Assembly: GCA_009911505.1 (NCBI GenBank) | Contig: QXXL01000019.1 | Coordinates: 1 to 64,000, forward strand | Origin: Lachnospiraceae bacterium | Lineage (GTDB): Bacteria; Bacillota; Clostridia; Lachnospirales; Lachnospiraceae | Direction of reading: 5' to 3' | DNA length: 64,000 nt | Part shown: in pieces, positions 1 through 7,993 of the stretch | Layout of the letters: each line of letters opens with the position of its first letter | Numbering within the stretch: position 1 is the first letter of the stretch | Translations under genes and position numbers: made by a program | Notes under the pieces: generated by a model | Seen by the model: only the letters and a program-made list of their open reading frames with translations | Database searches by the model: none | What the model was told of the DNA's origin: nothing

Positions 1-58
1 AATCGAACCCCCGTAAGCAGAGCCACAATCTGCCGGACTGCCACTGTCCTATGGCCAC
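1..58 (-). tRNA. tRNA-His (GTG), cut by the left window edge
   Basis: Read on the minus strand, the 5' end GTGGCCA is followed by a D arm and an anticodon stem GCAGA/TCTGC that closes the loop TTGTGGC, giving anticodon GTG. The T-loop begins (GGGTTCGATT) before the sequence runs out, so the acceptor 3' strand is missing only because of the window edge. It lies 2 nt from the next tRNA, so the cluster is very tight. Confidence 0.85.
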
Positions 59-60
59 AG

Positions 61-133
61 TAGCTCCTGCGGGACTTGAACCCGACATCTCCGGCTTGAG
101 AGGCCGGTGTCCTGACCTTTAGACTAAGGAGCC
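61..133 (-). tRNA. tRNA-Glu (CTC)
   Basis: The minus strand folds as a full cloverleaf with acceptor GGCTCCT/AGGAGCT (G-T at the first pair), anticodon stem CCGGC/GCCGG, loop CTCTCAA (anticodon CTC) and T-loop GGTTCAAGTCC. The discriminator is A and no CCA is encoded. It sits 4 nt from a second tRNA-Glu. Confidence 0.93.
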
Positions 134-137
134 ATGA

Positions 138-210
138 TGATCCCCACGGGACTTGAACCCTGTATTCCCGGCTTGAAAGGCCGGTGTCGTAACCTTTAGA
201 CCAGGGGACC
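138..210 (-). tRNA. tRNA-Glu (TTC)
   Basis: This is a full cloverleaf on the minus strand with acceptor GGTCCCC/GGGGATC, anticodon stem CCGGC/GCCGG and loop CTTTCAA (anticodon TTC). No CCA is encoded. It shares its anticodon stem with the neighbouring Glu-CTC gene, so the two are probably paralogues covering both GAR codons. Confidence 0.94.
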
Positions 211-268
211 TTACTGCAGGCATTTCCAGCCTGCTGTTATCTTATTGTTTCTATTTCTTATCTTCCAT

Positions 269-523
269 TCATGCGCTTATCTGTATCTGCGCCGCTGTAT
301 CCGTAACCAGAATATCATCCAGGCGTACCTGCAGAACCGCTGCAAGCACCACCAGATTGTCTATGGTCGGCAGGGCAACACCCTGCTGCCACTTGTATAT
401 GGCCTGCGGCGTGGCAAAGCCAAAAACATCCTGCAGATCCCTTACTGATAGCCCTGCCTGCTTCCGCAGCCTTGCTATGTTCTGCCCTGTCCTTACCATA
501 TCTATAACCGGCACATTCACCAT
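269..523 (-). CDS. XRE-family helix-turn-helix regulator
   Basis: The product has 84 aa and is almost entirely one Cro/C1-type HTH domain (GQNIARLRKQAGLSVRDLQDVFG and following residues, with a recognition helix in PQAIYKWQQG). I chose the ATG at 523 because AGGAGGT at 531-537 lies 7 nt upstream; the longer frame starts with a GTG inside that ribosome site. It is a small DNA-binding repressor-type protein placed between tRNA genes, and its target is unknown. Such stand-alone XRE proteins are common regulators of mobile elements. Confidence 0.85.
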   Translation of the reverse strand: MVNVPVIDMVRTGQNIARLRKQAGLSVRDLQDVFGFATPQAIYKWQQGVALPTIDNLVVLAAVLQVRLDDILVTDTAAQIQISA

Positions 524-566
524 GATCCTCACCTCCTGCTATTTGAAATCAATATCCAGGCGGCAA

Positions 567-639
567 TGCTCCATATGGGACTTGAACCCATGACTCCTCG
601 ATTAAAAGTCGAGTGCTCTCCCATCTGAGCTAATGGAAC
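567..639 (-). tRNA. tRNA-Lys (TTT)
   Basis: The minus strand gives acceptor GTTCCAT/ATGGAGC, D arm AGCTCAGATGGGAGAGC, anticodon stem TCGAC/ATCGA-type with loop TTTTAA (anticodon TTT), and T-loop GGTTCAAGTCC. The discriminator is A and no CCA is encoded. It belongs to the same strand and cluster as the His and Glu tRNAs, separated from them by the XRE gene. Confidence 0.93.
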
Positions 640-641
640 AT

Positions 642-676
642 AAAAAATACCGCCTACCTCATTTAAGATAAGCGGT
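642..676 (-). terminator. Hairpin with T-run upstream of tRNA-Lys
   Basis: On the minus strand ACCGC and GCGGT can pair across an 18-nt loop, and the 3' arm is followed by ATTTTTT. This could end a transcript from the small ORF at 732-890 before the tRNA genes. Confidence 0.5.
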
Positions 677-731
677 ACTTGAAATCTATGGTCTGTTCCC
701 GGCAGTCTTCCAGAAGACCTGCCTTCAGACG

Positions 732-890
732 TCACACAGTTTTTCGCCTTTTCCTTATCTTGCATGAGCGCATCTTAACCAGACTCTGTTCTTTTTCTTT
801 ACTGAACAGTGCCTCATAATGTTCGCTATGCAGATAATAAACAACTGGAGTTATTGCGAAGCCATTCGCAGCGAAATTAACTGTTGCCAT
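732..890 (-). CDS. Small basic hypothetical protein (52 aa)
   Basis: This short frame has a good ribosome site (GGAAAGGAAACAATC before ATG at 890) and ends with TGA at 734-732. The product starts MATVNFAANGFAITPVVYYL and ends in a Lys/Arg-rich tail (KIRKRRKT). I recognise no family. The clear start signal and tight fit between the terminator and the 1008-1241 gene argue that it is real. Position in a mobile-element region fits a small accessory or regulatory protein, but no function can be assigned. Confidence 0.5.
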   Translation of the reverse strand: MATVNFAANGFAITPVVYYLHSEHYEALFSKEKEQSLVKMRSCKIRKRRKTV

Positions 891-1007
891 GATTGTTTCC
901 TTTCCGGACTTATCCGTCCTCTTTGTTTTCTACTGTAATCACTATAACACCGATTCCCGGATTTGTCATTATACTGGTAATATAATTTTATGGATGCCCT
1001 CCTGTCC

Positions 1008-1241
1008 CTATCCCTGTCTCACCTCCAACCCGTCCAGCGTAAGCCCTGGCAGCCCCACCAGATACCATCCGCCATCCATGCCCATCTCCATGCGGGCAGG
1101 AACCCATACGTCATTCAGGCAGAATTCAAAGACCTCCCCACAGTGGATGCCGCCGTAATCGCGCCTGTCACCGTCCTTATCCGTGTAATGGAAATTATAC
1201 CTGCCGCTTTCCCTGTCATAAAATAATGTTCCCTGCTTCAT
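1008..1241 (-). CDS. DUF5348-like small protein
   Basis: The 77-aa product (MKQGTLFYDRESGRYNFHY..., then YGGIHCGEVFEF and WYLVGL) matches my memory of the DUF5348 family, small beta-rich proteins carried by clostridial mobile elements and of unknown function. The ATG at 1241 has AGGAGG close upstream, whereas the longer frame has no ribosome site. Its neighbours, a recombinase and Tn916-like genes, support a mobile-element origin. The family name is from recognition, not a search. Confidence 0.7.
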   Translation of the reverse strand: MKQGTLFYDRESGRYNFHYTDKDGDRRDYGGIHCGEVFEFCLNDVWVPARMEMGMDGGWYLVGLPGLTLDGLEVRQG

Positions 1242-1337
1242 AAACGTCCTCCTTCTTAAATATGTTTCTATATAATAAAGAGTCACTTTCTCTTATTTTC
1301 TTGAATTTTTTTGTAAATTGTTTTACGAAATCTCTTT

Positions 1338-1973
1338 TCATGGCTCTTCCTCCTCTGCACCCTTCATCTGCGACCCATATTTTTTTGCCAGCCGGTAGAA
1401 GCTGTCTTTCTTAAGCCCGGTCAGCGTCATCGCTTCCTTTGCCGAAATCACGCCGCTTTTCCATCTCCCATAGCAGTCCTCCCAGTTCTCCGGGCATTCC
1501 ACCCTCGGCCTGCCCAGGTGCTTCCCACCTGCCTTTGCCACCTCGATGCCCTGGCGCTGCAGCTCATGGCGCTCCGTCCAGTCCTCATCCGCCACATATG
1601 CGAATACCGCCAGCACCACATCCGTGATCAGCTGCCCCACCAGTTCCTTCGACTGGGTGGTATCCAGTATGGGCATGGATGTCACTTTGATGTCAGCGCC
1701 GATTTCCTTTGTGATGTGGAACCACTCCTTATAGATCTCGCCGTAGTTCCTCCCGAACCGCTTCAGCTCCGTCACCACCAGCAGGTCGCCCTCCCGCAGG
1801 ATGTTGTCAACCAGGGAGCGGTACACCGGGCGTTCAAACTGCCTCCCGGATTCTTTCTCCACATAGATGTCGCGCTCGTCGATGCCCTCCTCGTCCCGCA
1901 GGATGTGGATCTGCCGCTCCGGGTTCTGCTCACGGGTGGATACGCGCACATATCCGAACTTCTTTGTTGCCAT
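1338..1973 (-). CDS. Serine recombinase (resolvase/invertase type)
   Basis: The 211-aa product has the resolvase N-terminal domain: FGYVRVSTREQNPERQ carries the nucleophilic Ser near residue 10, followed by ELKRFGRNYGE and a long helix ending in GGKHLGRPR. A short C-terminal HTH follows (SAKEAMTLTGLKKDSFYRLAKKYG). The size fits small resolvases or invertases rather than large integrases. I chose ATG 1973 because GGAGGG precedes it; upstream codons have no site. The gap upstream holds inverted repeats that could be its target site or operator. It probably resolves element multimers or inverts a nearby segment. Confidence 0.9.
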   Translation of the reverse strand: MATKKFGYVRVSTREQNPERQIHILRDEEGIDERDIYVEKESGRQFERPVYRSLVDNILREGDLLVVTELKRFGRNYGEIYKEWFHITKEIGADIKVTSMPILDTTQSKELVGQLITDVVLAVFAYVADEDWTERHELQRQGIEVAKAGGKHLGRPRVECPENWEDCYGRWKSGVISAKEAMTLTGLKKDSFYRLAKKYGSQMKGAEEEEP

Positions 1974-2001
1974 GACAGCCCTCCTTCCGTAAAAATCCGT
2001 A

Positions 2002-2120
2002 TCGCAAAAGGTATACCTTTGGAGATATGTATTCTGGCAGGCATACACCACTGTTTTTCTGTCGCAAAAAGCCCTTTTTGCGTTTTGCGATGTCGTAGAC
2101 GTACCTGATACCTTTTGCGA
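2002..2120. repeat. 13-bp inverted repeat and palindromes upstream of the recombinase
   Basis: TCGCAAAAGGTAT at 2002-2014 recurs as its exact reverse complement at 2108-2120. Inside are a 14-bp palindrome AAAGGTATACCTTT (2007-2020) and an inverted pair CGCAAAAA/TTTTTGCG (2063-2082). Three GCAAAA-type sites within 120 bp just upstream of a serine recombinase resemble a res-type site, although no crossover is demonstrated. Confidence 0.55.
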
Positions 2121-2212
2121 CACATCATTTTATACGCAGGGGATGCCCAAAACGCAACAATCCCCTGCGAATTGCCATAATTCCTAAAACCTCCCTGCTA
2201 AGCCTTCACCAG

Positions 2213-2404
2213 CTAAACCCGGAACTTCCGGATGCAACTTAACAGGGTTGCAGAGAACTCCTGGTACAGGTCCTCCTCGAACACGTTCTGCTCCATGGCG
2301 TTCTTGATAAGGAGCGGGCGGTACATCCGGAAGATCGCCTCCTGCGCCTCCTTATCCCCCGCCTTCGCACGCTCCAGCAGCTCCTCAAAATCCGTCATTC
2401 CCAT
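2213..2404 (-). CDS. Tn916 Orf8-like helix-turn-helix protein
   Basis: The 63-aa product (DFEELLERAKAGDKEAQEAIFRMYRPLLIKNA... EDLYQEFSATLLSCIRKF) has the layout of the conjugative-transposon HTH_16 family and of a sigma region 2 fragment. Its ATG at 2404 lies inside the 3' end of the sigma-like gene (overlap 20 nt), so the two are co-translated. In Tn916 the equivalent pair influences transfer-gene transcription; that role here is inferred from family resemblance. Confidence 0.75.
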   Translation of the reverse strand: MGMTDFEELLERAKAGDKEAQEAIFRMYRPLLIKNAMEQNVFEEDLYQEFSATLLSCIRKFRV

Positions 2405-2828
2405 TCATCTCCTTCCTGAGCTTCCTGAGCACATAGTAATACGCCATCTCCGCCTGTTTCGGCTCCATATGGAACCGCTCCCCCAGTTCCGCAAAGGTAA
2501 GCTCCCCATACACCCTGGCAAACAAAATCTTCCTGTCCCTGTCCTTCAGCCTGCTTATGGCCTTTGCCAGCCGGTCGCTCTCCAGAAGGCTCAGCAGTTC
2601 GCCGTACCTCTGCCAGTCCCTGAAGATAAAATCCGTATGCTCCCCTATGTAGGCGCGGTACTGTTCCTCAAAGTCCGTATAGTTGCGCTCTAGGTTATCC
2701 TCCCGAAGATATTCCCTGCCCTGCAGCCGTCGTTTCCGCTCCCAGTATTTCTTCCGCGTGTTATCCACCGCCGCCATCAGGTATGCCGTGAAGCGGTTCT
2801 GCACGGAATCGTTATGCTTTTCTCTCAT
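2385..2828 (-). CDS. Tn916 Orf7-like RNA polymerase sigma factor
   Basis: The product has 147 aa. An N-terminal helix (VQNRFTAYLMAAVDNTRKKYWERK) is followed by a region-4-like HTH (AISRLKDRDRKILFARVYGELTFAELGERFHMEPKQAEMAYYYVLRKLRKEM). I chose ATG 2828 because GGAGG lies upstream; the longer frame reads into the leader. It is paired with the Orf8-like gene and probably directs or tunes transcription of element genes. It diverges from the XRE gene at 3285 across a long leader with inverted repeats. Confidence 0.75.
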   Translation of the reverse strand: MREKHNDSVQNRFTAYLMAAVDNTRKKYWERKRRLQGREYLREDNLERNYTDFEEQYRAYIGEHTDFIFRDWQRYGELLSLLESDRLAKAISRLKDRDRKILFARVYGELTFAELGERFHMEPKQAEMAYYYVLRKLRKEMNGNDGF

Positions 2829-3284
2829 CCTTTCGTCCTCCAGTCTTTTTCCACGTTTCCCTGTGAACCGCAGAACCGGAGGTCCTCTGGTAAAATGACT
2901 TATGCAGGCTTTAGTCGCAAAAATAAAAGAGCATTTATCCGCCCGAGAGCACGGATAGACGCTCTTTTCCCATAAATTTATGCCTTCCTCCAAAAAGTAG
3001 TGTGCCAGACTACTATGCTGGGCGCGGAACGCCCCCTGAAAGCTTATGATTTTTTTAACGCAATCCCCCTGCCAGTGCCTGGCTTATGAAAATTCCCCAC
3101 TATAGACCATGTACCTCTCCCATGGCCGCAAAAAGGCACCCAAACAAGACCCTGATGAACCATGTTTTTTTTGTTCACCAGATGTCTGGGTGCTTAGTAG
3201 TTTATTACGCTATCTTTTAGGGTGTTTATACCATTTTTACTTTTACAAGGTATGGCAATACACTACTATTAGGAGGTGATTTGC
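2829..3284. promoter_or_regulatory. Divergent control region with AGTAGT/ACTACT sites
   Basis: No gene is visible in these 456 bases. AGTAGT-N7-ACTACT forms an inverted pair at 2996-3014, and the same half-sites recur at 3196-3201 and 3262-3267, close to the start of the XRE gene. An imperfect long hairpin (GCACCCA to TGGGTGC) spans about 3136-3192. The repeated half-sites may be the operator of the XRE regulator at 3285. Confidence 0.4.
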
Positions 3285-3671
3285 ATGTCTTTATCAATCA
3301 GTGATGCCCGTGTGTTCAGCGCTGCCCTAAAAAAAGCAAGGCAAAAACGGAAGCTCACACAGGCTGAGTGTGCGGAGCTGCTTGACCATTCCGTGTCCTT
3401 CCAGAAGGACCTGGAACGCGGCCGCTGCTCCCCAAGCATTGAGGGGTTTTACCATATCTGCAGAACGCTCGGCATTTCCGCGGACGACTGTATCTTCCAA
3501 GACGGAGCCGACAGGACCGGCTCTACATACCAGACGCTGCTGCGGCTGCTCCCATTGTGCGACGAAAAGAGCCTGTCCGCTCTCGCGGCGGCTGCAGCTG
3601 TACTTACAGGTGTTGATCAGAATGCCGTGCTAAAAGAACAGTCTGAAAGTATCCGTGACGAACAAATGTAG
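3285..3671 (+). CDS. XRE-family regulator
   Basis: The 128-aa product has an N-terminal Cro/C1 HTH (FSAALKKARQKRKLTQAECAELLDHSVSFQKDLERGRCSPSIEGFYHICRTLGIS) and an Ala-rich helical tail. ATG 3285 follows AGGAGGTG with ideal spacing. It diverges from the sigma-like gene and is followed by a strong hairpin. A role as element repressor is likely from its position but is not shown. Confidence 0.88.
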   Translation: MSLSISDARVFSAALKKARQKRKLTQAECAELLDHSVSFQKDLERGRCSPSIEGFYHICRTLGISADDCIFQDGADRTGSTYQTLLRLLPLCDEKSLSALAAAAAVLTGVDQNAVLKEQSESIRDEQM

Positions 3672-3686
3672 TATGTCAGAAAAAGC

Positions 3687-3733
3687 AAAAAAGCCAGCCG
3701 TCCAGATTTATGATCTGTTCCGCTGGCTTTTTC
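3687..3733. terminator. Bidirectional rho-independent terminator
   Basis: AAAAAGCCAGC (ending 3698) pairs with GCTGGCTTTTT (from 3722). The T-run on the plus side ends the XRE transcript, and the A-run before the stem serves the minus strand. Confidence 0.75.
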
Positions 3734-4016
3734 TGTAATGCCGCATGGGAAAGATGTTTCCATGCCTGTCCTTAAATGTTGTAATAAGTTTCAGCTGAAA
3801 AAATACAGATACTTGCACCCCGTTTCTGGGGCAGATTCCCCTTAAACTAAACAGGAAGATATCTTCCTTCCTCCTGTGTGACTTCTTCTCACCAGGCCAT
3901 AGTACGGCCCTTCTGTAAAACTCCCCTTTCTTTTCATGGGGCATTTCTGTGTCCAATTCCCCAAATTGCCATAACAACATGTTACCTAAGGAAGTTCCAT
4001 TAAATATGCTCCGTTT
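3734..4016. other. No convincing gene
   Basis: A 90-codon minus frame here has no ribosome site and no recognisable domain, so I treat it as spurious. The stretch separates the GC-rich mobile genes on the left from the AT-rich transporter region. Confidence 0.5.
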
Positions 4017-4362
4017 TCAATCTGCATTTTCTCGAATAACTGAAAGTAAATCACTGTCAGTCTTTTCGACAAATACAGCCCCATATAATTTTGCTTCTAT
4101 AAACAATATGTTGCTCCCATGTAGCAGACATGAGGATAAATGACACAGAAATCTTTTCCTGCTTACAAAATTCCAATAAGTCAAGCCCTGTCCCGTCAGC
4201 CATATAATAGTCAGAACAAATCACATCAAATGCAGAGGTCAGCAATCCCGCCTTTGCTTCTGCCACACCACCAGCAGTTGTCACTTCGTAATGCTTTTTT
4301 AGAATATAGCTTAGTGCATCCAAAAAATCAGGAGAATCATCCACAATTAAAATTCTTTTCAT
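4017..4362 (-). pseudogene. Single-domain response regulator, frameshifted
   Basis: The frame opens as a normal receiver (MKRILIVDDS with acidic residues at 8-9, phospho-acceptor Asp51 in CSDYYM, then FILMSAT). After HIVY it shifts at about 4098, so the intact frame stops early. Removing one A in TATAGAAG restores EAKLYGAVFVEKTDSDLLSVIREN, including the conserved Lys in VEKT, up to a TGA at 4017. The repaired product is about 114 aa, a receiver with no output domain. It lies 6 nt after the FtsX permease and was probably the last gene of that operon. A real mutation or a sequence error are both possible. Confidence 0.75.
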
Positions 4363-4368
4363 AGCTGT

Positions 4369-6687
4369 TTACCCCGCATTGACTACATTTACAATACTTG
4401 TCTTTTTAATCTTTTGGCTTGGTGAAATGACAGCAAGGAACGTAGTCAAAATAGCTGCTGTAACTACTACCGCAAGAACCAGGATCGGCGGTTCCCATTT
4501 CTGCCCCCAATTAGAAGTAATAAGCATTTCAAAGAAAAATCGGTGCAGGAATAATCCCAATATAGCTCCGGCAATACTGCCAGTGACAGCGTAAGCGGCG
4601 GCTTCTGCAAGTATTACCTTTTGGAGCTGCTTTCCCGACATTCCTACCGCACGCATAACGCCATAGTGATTGATCCTGCTGGAGACGCTTGCATTGACCG
4701 TGTTGACAATATTGATTAAAGCCACCAATGCAATAACAATCAAAAAGCCATACACAAATACTGCCATAGCAAAATAGCCTGTGCGTACTTCATCATTATG
4801 CTGCTGCATATCCAGCAGCTTCATATCAGCGGTAATCAGGCTTCTAACCTGCCCGGATACATCTGTACTTGTTTGAATTTCTATAACTATATAGTCGCTG
4901 ATTCCTGTTAAAGATGTGAACATATTTTCAGAACAGACAATAATCCATTCCCCACTTCCAGAATCCAGCGGCACATCGGAGACAATGCCGGAAACAGTTA
5001 TTTCATGCTCTGTTCCATTCATATCAAGTGTGATGATGTCGCCAATTTCCCAATTAAATTCCTGTGAATATCCATAATCTACCAATACGCCATTTCCATT
5101 TTTAACATTTTCAATATCACCGGAGATTAGGACATCGCTTGCCCATTGAAATTGAGGATCGTCATAGGAAACTAAAGTTGCAGTATTTGAGCCTTTTTTA
5201 TCCTTTGCAGGAATACCCGTGCAAAACATTCTCCCGTATACTTTTTCTACCCCCGGAATAGGCACTATTTCCTCTTTCAAAGAATGGGGCAGATAAAAGC
5301 CCGGTTCATTTCCCTCAACCGTCAAATCCGGTGCATAAGGCTTTAGAGGACTTAGGGCATGGTTCATAAATGTGATCAATATGGTAAAGCACAAGAACAG
5401 GACAATGCTGATAGCAAAGGAACCAGCGATTAAAATCATGCTCTTTTTGTTAGAAAACGCATGGCGAAGCCCCATAGCCGTATCTACATGAAACACTTTA
5501 GTGTTAGAAGCTTTTTTGAAATTCTGATAATTGGCTTGATTGATATTTCCTGTTACTGCTGTCTGCGGAGATACCTTTGCCGCATTTTTAGCCGGAGAGC
5601 TTGAAGCAATCATCACAACAAAAACTCCTATCACCGTACCCGCTAATATGCCGGGGAAACTTAGCTGAAATTGCGGCATTTCCGGGAGATATTGTGAGTT
5701 AATGGAATTTAATACATAAATAGCAATCCAGAGAATGGCACTCCCTGAAAGCAAACCAGCGGGAATGGCTTTCAGACAGTATAGTAACCCCTCCCATCGT
5801 ATATATCTTTTGATCTGCCTCTTTGTAGCTCCAAGACAACGCAGTAAACCAAAAAACTGCGTCCGTTCCAAGACACTCATATTAAAGCTGCTGGCAATCA
5901 TAAATGTTCCGGTCATAGCAACAAGAATAAAAAGAATTGCCGCAGTAAGATAAACTTCAAGCATTGTGGTGTCTTTGCTCTGCCCCATTAAGCCAAGCAG
6001 CATGACATTTGTTGAGATCTGTTCATCGTTCAAGCCATATTCCGCTTTTATTTCTTCATTTGCATGGTTAATATCCGTTCCATTCTTAAACTGGATATAA
6101 TCATATTCCTGATATTCTGTTTCCGGCAGAAAATGCAATCCTCCCTCTGCCAGTTGCAGTCCGTGTGCGTCTGTTCCCTGCAGACTGGAAAAATCCCCAT
6201 ATGTTCCCGAAATCTGATATTGCCGCACCTGCCCGTCACTATATACAATTTCAATAGTATCTCCAATGGATAAACCGAATTGTTCCATGCCCTGCTGGTC
6301 TAACAGCGCTTCTGTTTCCGTGATGGGATAGCGACCCCCGGTGACCGTTAAATTCATCTGCTCTGCAAGTTCTTCGCTGCTGCTCTGGATAATCAGCTCT
6401 TTTCCCTGATAGGTTGTACTGGAAGCCATACCCAAAAAGCCGGAAACAGACACATCTTTTCGATTGTTGATAGCATCCGCTGTTTCTAAAGGAATATTTG
6501 AAATAATCGTATGCCAGTTTCCATACCGACGTATCGCTTCGTCCTTTTGGGCTTTCAGGCTCATATCTGCCATTCCGAAAATAGCCGTTACCAGCATAAC
6601 GGAAATGGCAATACAGATAATGGTAAGGCGGTTTTTCTTTTTATGGACTTTTGCATATTCTGATACAAGACCAAGATAGTTTTTCAC
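4369..6687 (-). CDS. ABC transporter permease with FtsX domains (MacB/BceB type)
   Basis: The 772-aa product has an N-terminal membrane helix (ICIAISVMLVTAIFGMADMS), a large extracellular domain to about residue 245, a first membrane block with the FtsX signature (FGLLRCLGATKRQIKRYIRWEG), a second extracellular domain, and a second block (YGVMRAVGMSGKQLQKVILAEAAAY). It starts with GTG at 6687, which overlaps the ATPase stop (GTGA), with GGGAGG upstream. With the ATPase it should form a pump or sensor for peptides or lipids at the membrane. The upstream kinase/regulator pair suggests antimicrobial-peptide response. Confidence 0.92.
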   Translation of the reverse strand: MKNYLGLVSEYAKVHKKKNRLTIICIAISVMLVTAIFGMADMSLKAQKDEAIRRYGNWHTIISNIPLETADAINNRKDVSVSGFLGMASSTTYQGKELIIQSSSEELAEQMNLTVTGGRYPITETEALLDQQGMEQFGLSIGDTIEIVYSDGQVRQYQISGTYGDFSSLQGTDAHGLQLAEGGLHFLPETEYQEYDYIQFKNGTDINHANEEIKAEYGLNDEQISTNVMLLGLMGQSKDTTMLEVYLTAAILFILVAMTGTFMIASSFNMSVLERTQFFGLLRCLGATKRQIKRYIRWEGLLYCLKAIPAGLLSGSAILWIAIYVLNSINSQYLPEMPQFQLSFPGILAGTVIGVFVVMIASSSPAKNAAKVSPQTAVTGNINQANYQNFKKASNTKVFHVDTAMGLRHAFSNKKSMILIAGSFAISIVLFLCFTILITFMNHALSPLKPYAPDLTVEGNEPGFYLPHSLKEEIVPIPGVEKVYGRMFCTGIPAKDKKGSNTATLVSYDDPQFQWASDVLISGDIENVKNGNGVLVDYGYSQEFNWEIGDIITLDMNGTEHEITVSGIVSDVPLDSGSGEWIIVCSENMFTSLTGISDYIVIEIQTSTDVSGQVRSLITADMKLLDMQQHNDEVRTGYFAMAVFVYGFLIVIALVALINIVNTVNASVSSRINHYGVMRAVGMSGKQLQKVILAEAAAYAVTGSIAGAILGLFLHRFFFEMLITSNWGQKWEPPILVLAVVVTAAILTTFLAVISPSQKIKKTSIVNVVNAG

Positions 6688-7367
6688 TCGCTACACCTCC
6701 CAAAATCCGTTATAACACCGTCCGACACCTGCAGAACCCGGTCAGCGGTAGACGCAATGCTCCGATTATGGGTAATCATGATAATTGTCTGTTCATAGCG
6801 TTTTGACGCTTTTTTCAGGAGTGCGATCACTTCATTACTATTCTGCGTATCAAGATTCCCTGTTGGCTCATCCGCCAATATCAGCATAGGGCGGGTAATC
6901 AAAGCCCTGCCGATTGCTACACGCTGTTGCTGTCCTCCGGATAACTGCCGTGGGAGATGACGCCGCCGCCCCTGAAGATTCAACACGGTTAAAATTTCCT
7001 CTAAATAAACAGGGTCAGGCTTCTTATAATCAAGCAATAACGGGAATGTGATATTTTGCTCAACATTCAATTCAGGAATCAGGTTAAAAGCCTGAAAGAT
7101 AAATCCGATATTCCGGCGGCGGAAAATAGTAAGTTCTTCGTCCTCCATCGTAAAAATTTTTTTACCGTCAATCAGCACATTGCCCGATGTTGGAGTATCA
7201 AGTGCACCGATCATATTTAAAAGTGTACTCTTTCCGGAGCCGGATTCTCCAACAACCGCAATAAACTCTCCCTTCGCAACAGAAAAATTTACATCTTTTA
7301 ATGCGTGGACGGCGGTTTCACCTGCGCCGTAGGTTTTACAAATAGAATTTACCTCTAATAAGTTCAT
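6684..7367 (-). CDS. ABC transporter ATP-binding protein (MacB/LolD type)
   Basis: The 227-aa product carries Walker [10 protein letters not shown], a Q-loop ([10 protein letters not shown]), the signature LSGGQQQR, Walker B with [11 protein letters not shown] and the H-loop (ITHN). This is the subtype that partners FtsX-like permeases. Its start overlaps the preceding gene (ATGA) and its stop overlaps the permease start, so the three are translationally coupled. It powers the permease at 4369-6687. Confidence 0.95.
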   Translation of the reverse strand: MNLLEVNSICKTYGAGETAVHALKDVNFSVAKGEFIAVVGESGSGKSTLLNMIGALDTPTSGNVLIDGKKIFTMEDEELTIFRRRNIGFIFQAFNLIPELNVEQNITFPLLLDYKKPDPVYLEEILTVLNLQGRRRHLPRQLSGGQQQRVAIGRALITRPMLILADEPTGNLDTQNSNEVIALLKKASKRYEQTIIMITHNRSIASTADRVLQVSDGVITDFGRCSE

Positions 7368-7924
7368 ACTGTACCTCCATTGTCATTTATGTTTTTATAA
7401 GTCAGTCCGATCAGCAATTCCGTTATGCAGGACAAAAATAACAAACTGCTTAAAATTTTTACAAGTGGCAGTAAACCGCCAAAGCCAAAAGTGAATATCA
7501 CAAGTATTACACCGCCAACCCCAACAAGCAGGGAAAAAATGACTATAAGGGCTTTCAGCCTGCATTTCACACACAAAGCAGCCACAAAATACACAACGCT
7601 TTCAAACAGCAGCAATCCGCCTAAAAAAACAGGCAGAATACTGATCACGTAACGGAAGTAAACAATACTTAATATCCCAAAAATGATTACTGCTAACACC
7701 ACAAAAAGGTTTAAGTATGCAATATGCTTTTCTTCCTTACCCCTGCCAGAAAGAAAATCCACGATACCCAATACGCCATTCAAAATTGCGTAAGCCGCAA
7801 CTACATAGATTATGCCGCCCTTAAGAAATTCCGTGGACAGAAGTGTTACAAGCCCCATAGCTCCAAGCAGGGCGGCACGTAAACCAGACCACCTTGCTAT
7901 CTTCTTGAATTGTAAAAAATTCAT
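7364..7924 (-). CDS. DUF308/HdeD-like multi-pass membrane protein
   Basis: The 186-aa product consists of about six membrane helices in pairs (GIIYVVAAYAILNGVLGIVDFLSG, LNLFVVLAVIIFGILSIVYF, VFLGGLLLFESVVYFVAALC and others), as in DUF308/HdeD-like proteins. The ATG at 7924 has AAAGGAGG upstream. It lies between the kinase and the ABC genes and is coupled to the ATPase. A role as an accessory part of the transporter or resistance module is inferred from position only. Confidence 0.65.
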   Translation of the reverse strand: MNFLQFKKIARWSGLRAALLGAMGLVTLLSTEFLKGGIIYVVAAYAILNGVLGIVDFLSGRGKEEKHIAYLNLFVVLAVIIFGILSIVYFRYVISILPVFLGGLLLFESVVYFVAALCVKCRLKALIVIFSLLVGVGGVILVIFTFGFGGLLPLVKILSSLLFLSCITELLIGLTYKNINDNGGTV

Positions 7925-7993
7925 AGATGTTATCCTCCTTTCGTTCTATCCAGAAGAATAACATCTATTTCATACTCTCAAGTGAATTTAAAC

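Noticed and set aside
1518-2108. Plus-strand frame of 196 codons
   Set aside because: It is the shadow of the serine recombinase gene and its upstream repeats.
3708-3980. 90-aa minus-strand frame after the XRE gene
   Set aside because: It has no ribosome site and no recognisable domain, runs through a terminator, and partly overlaps sequence next to a frameshifted gene.
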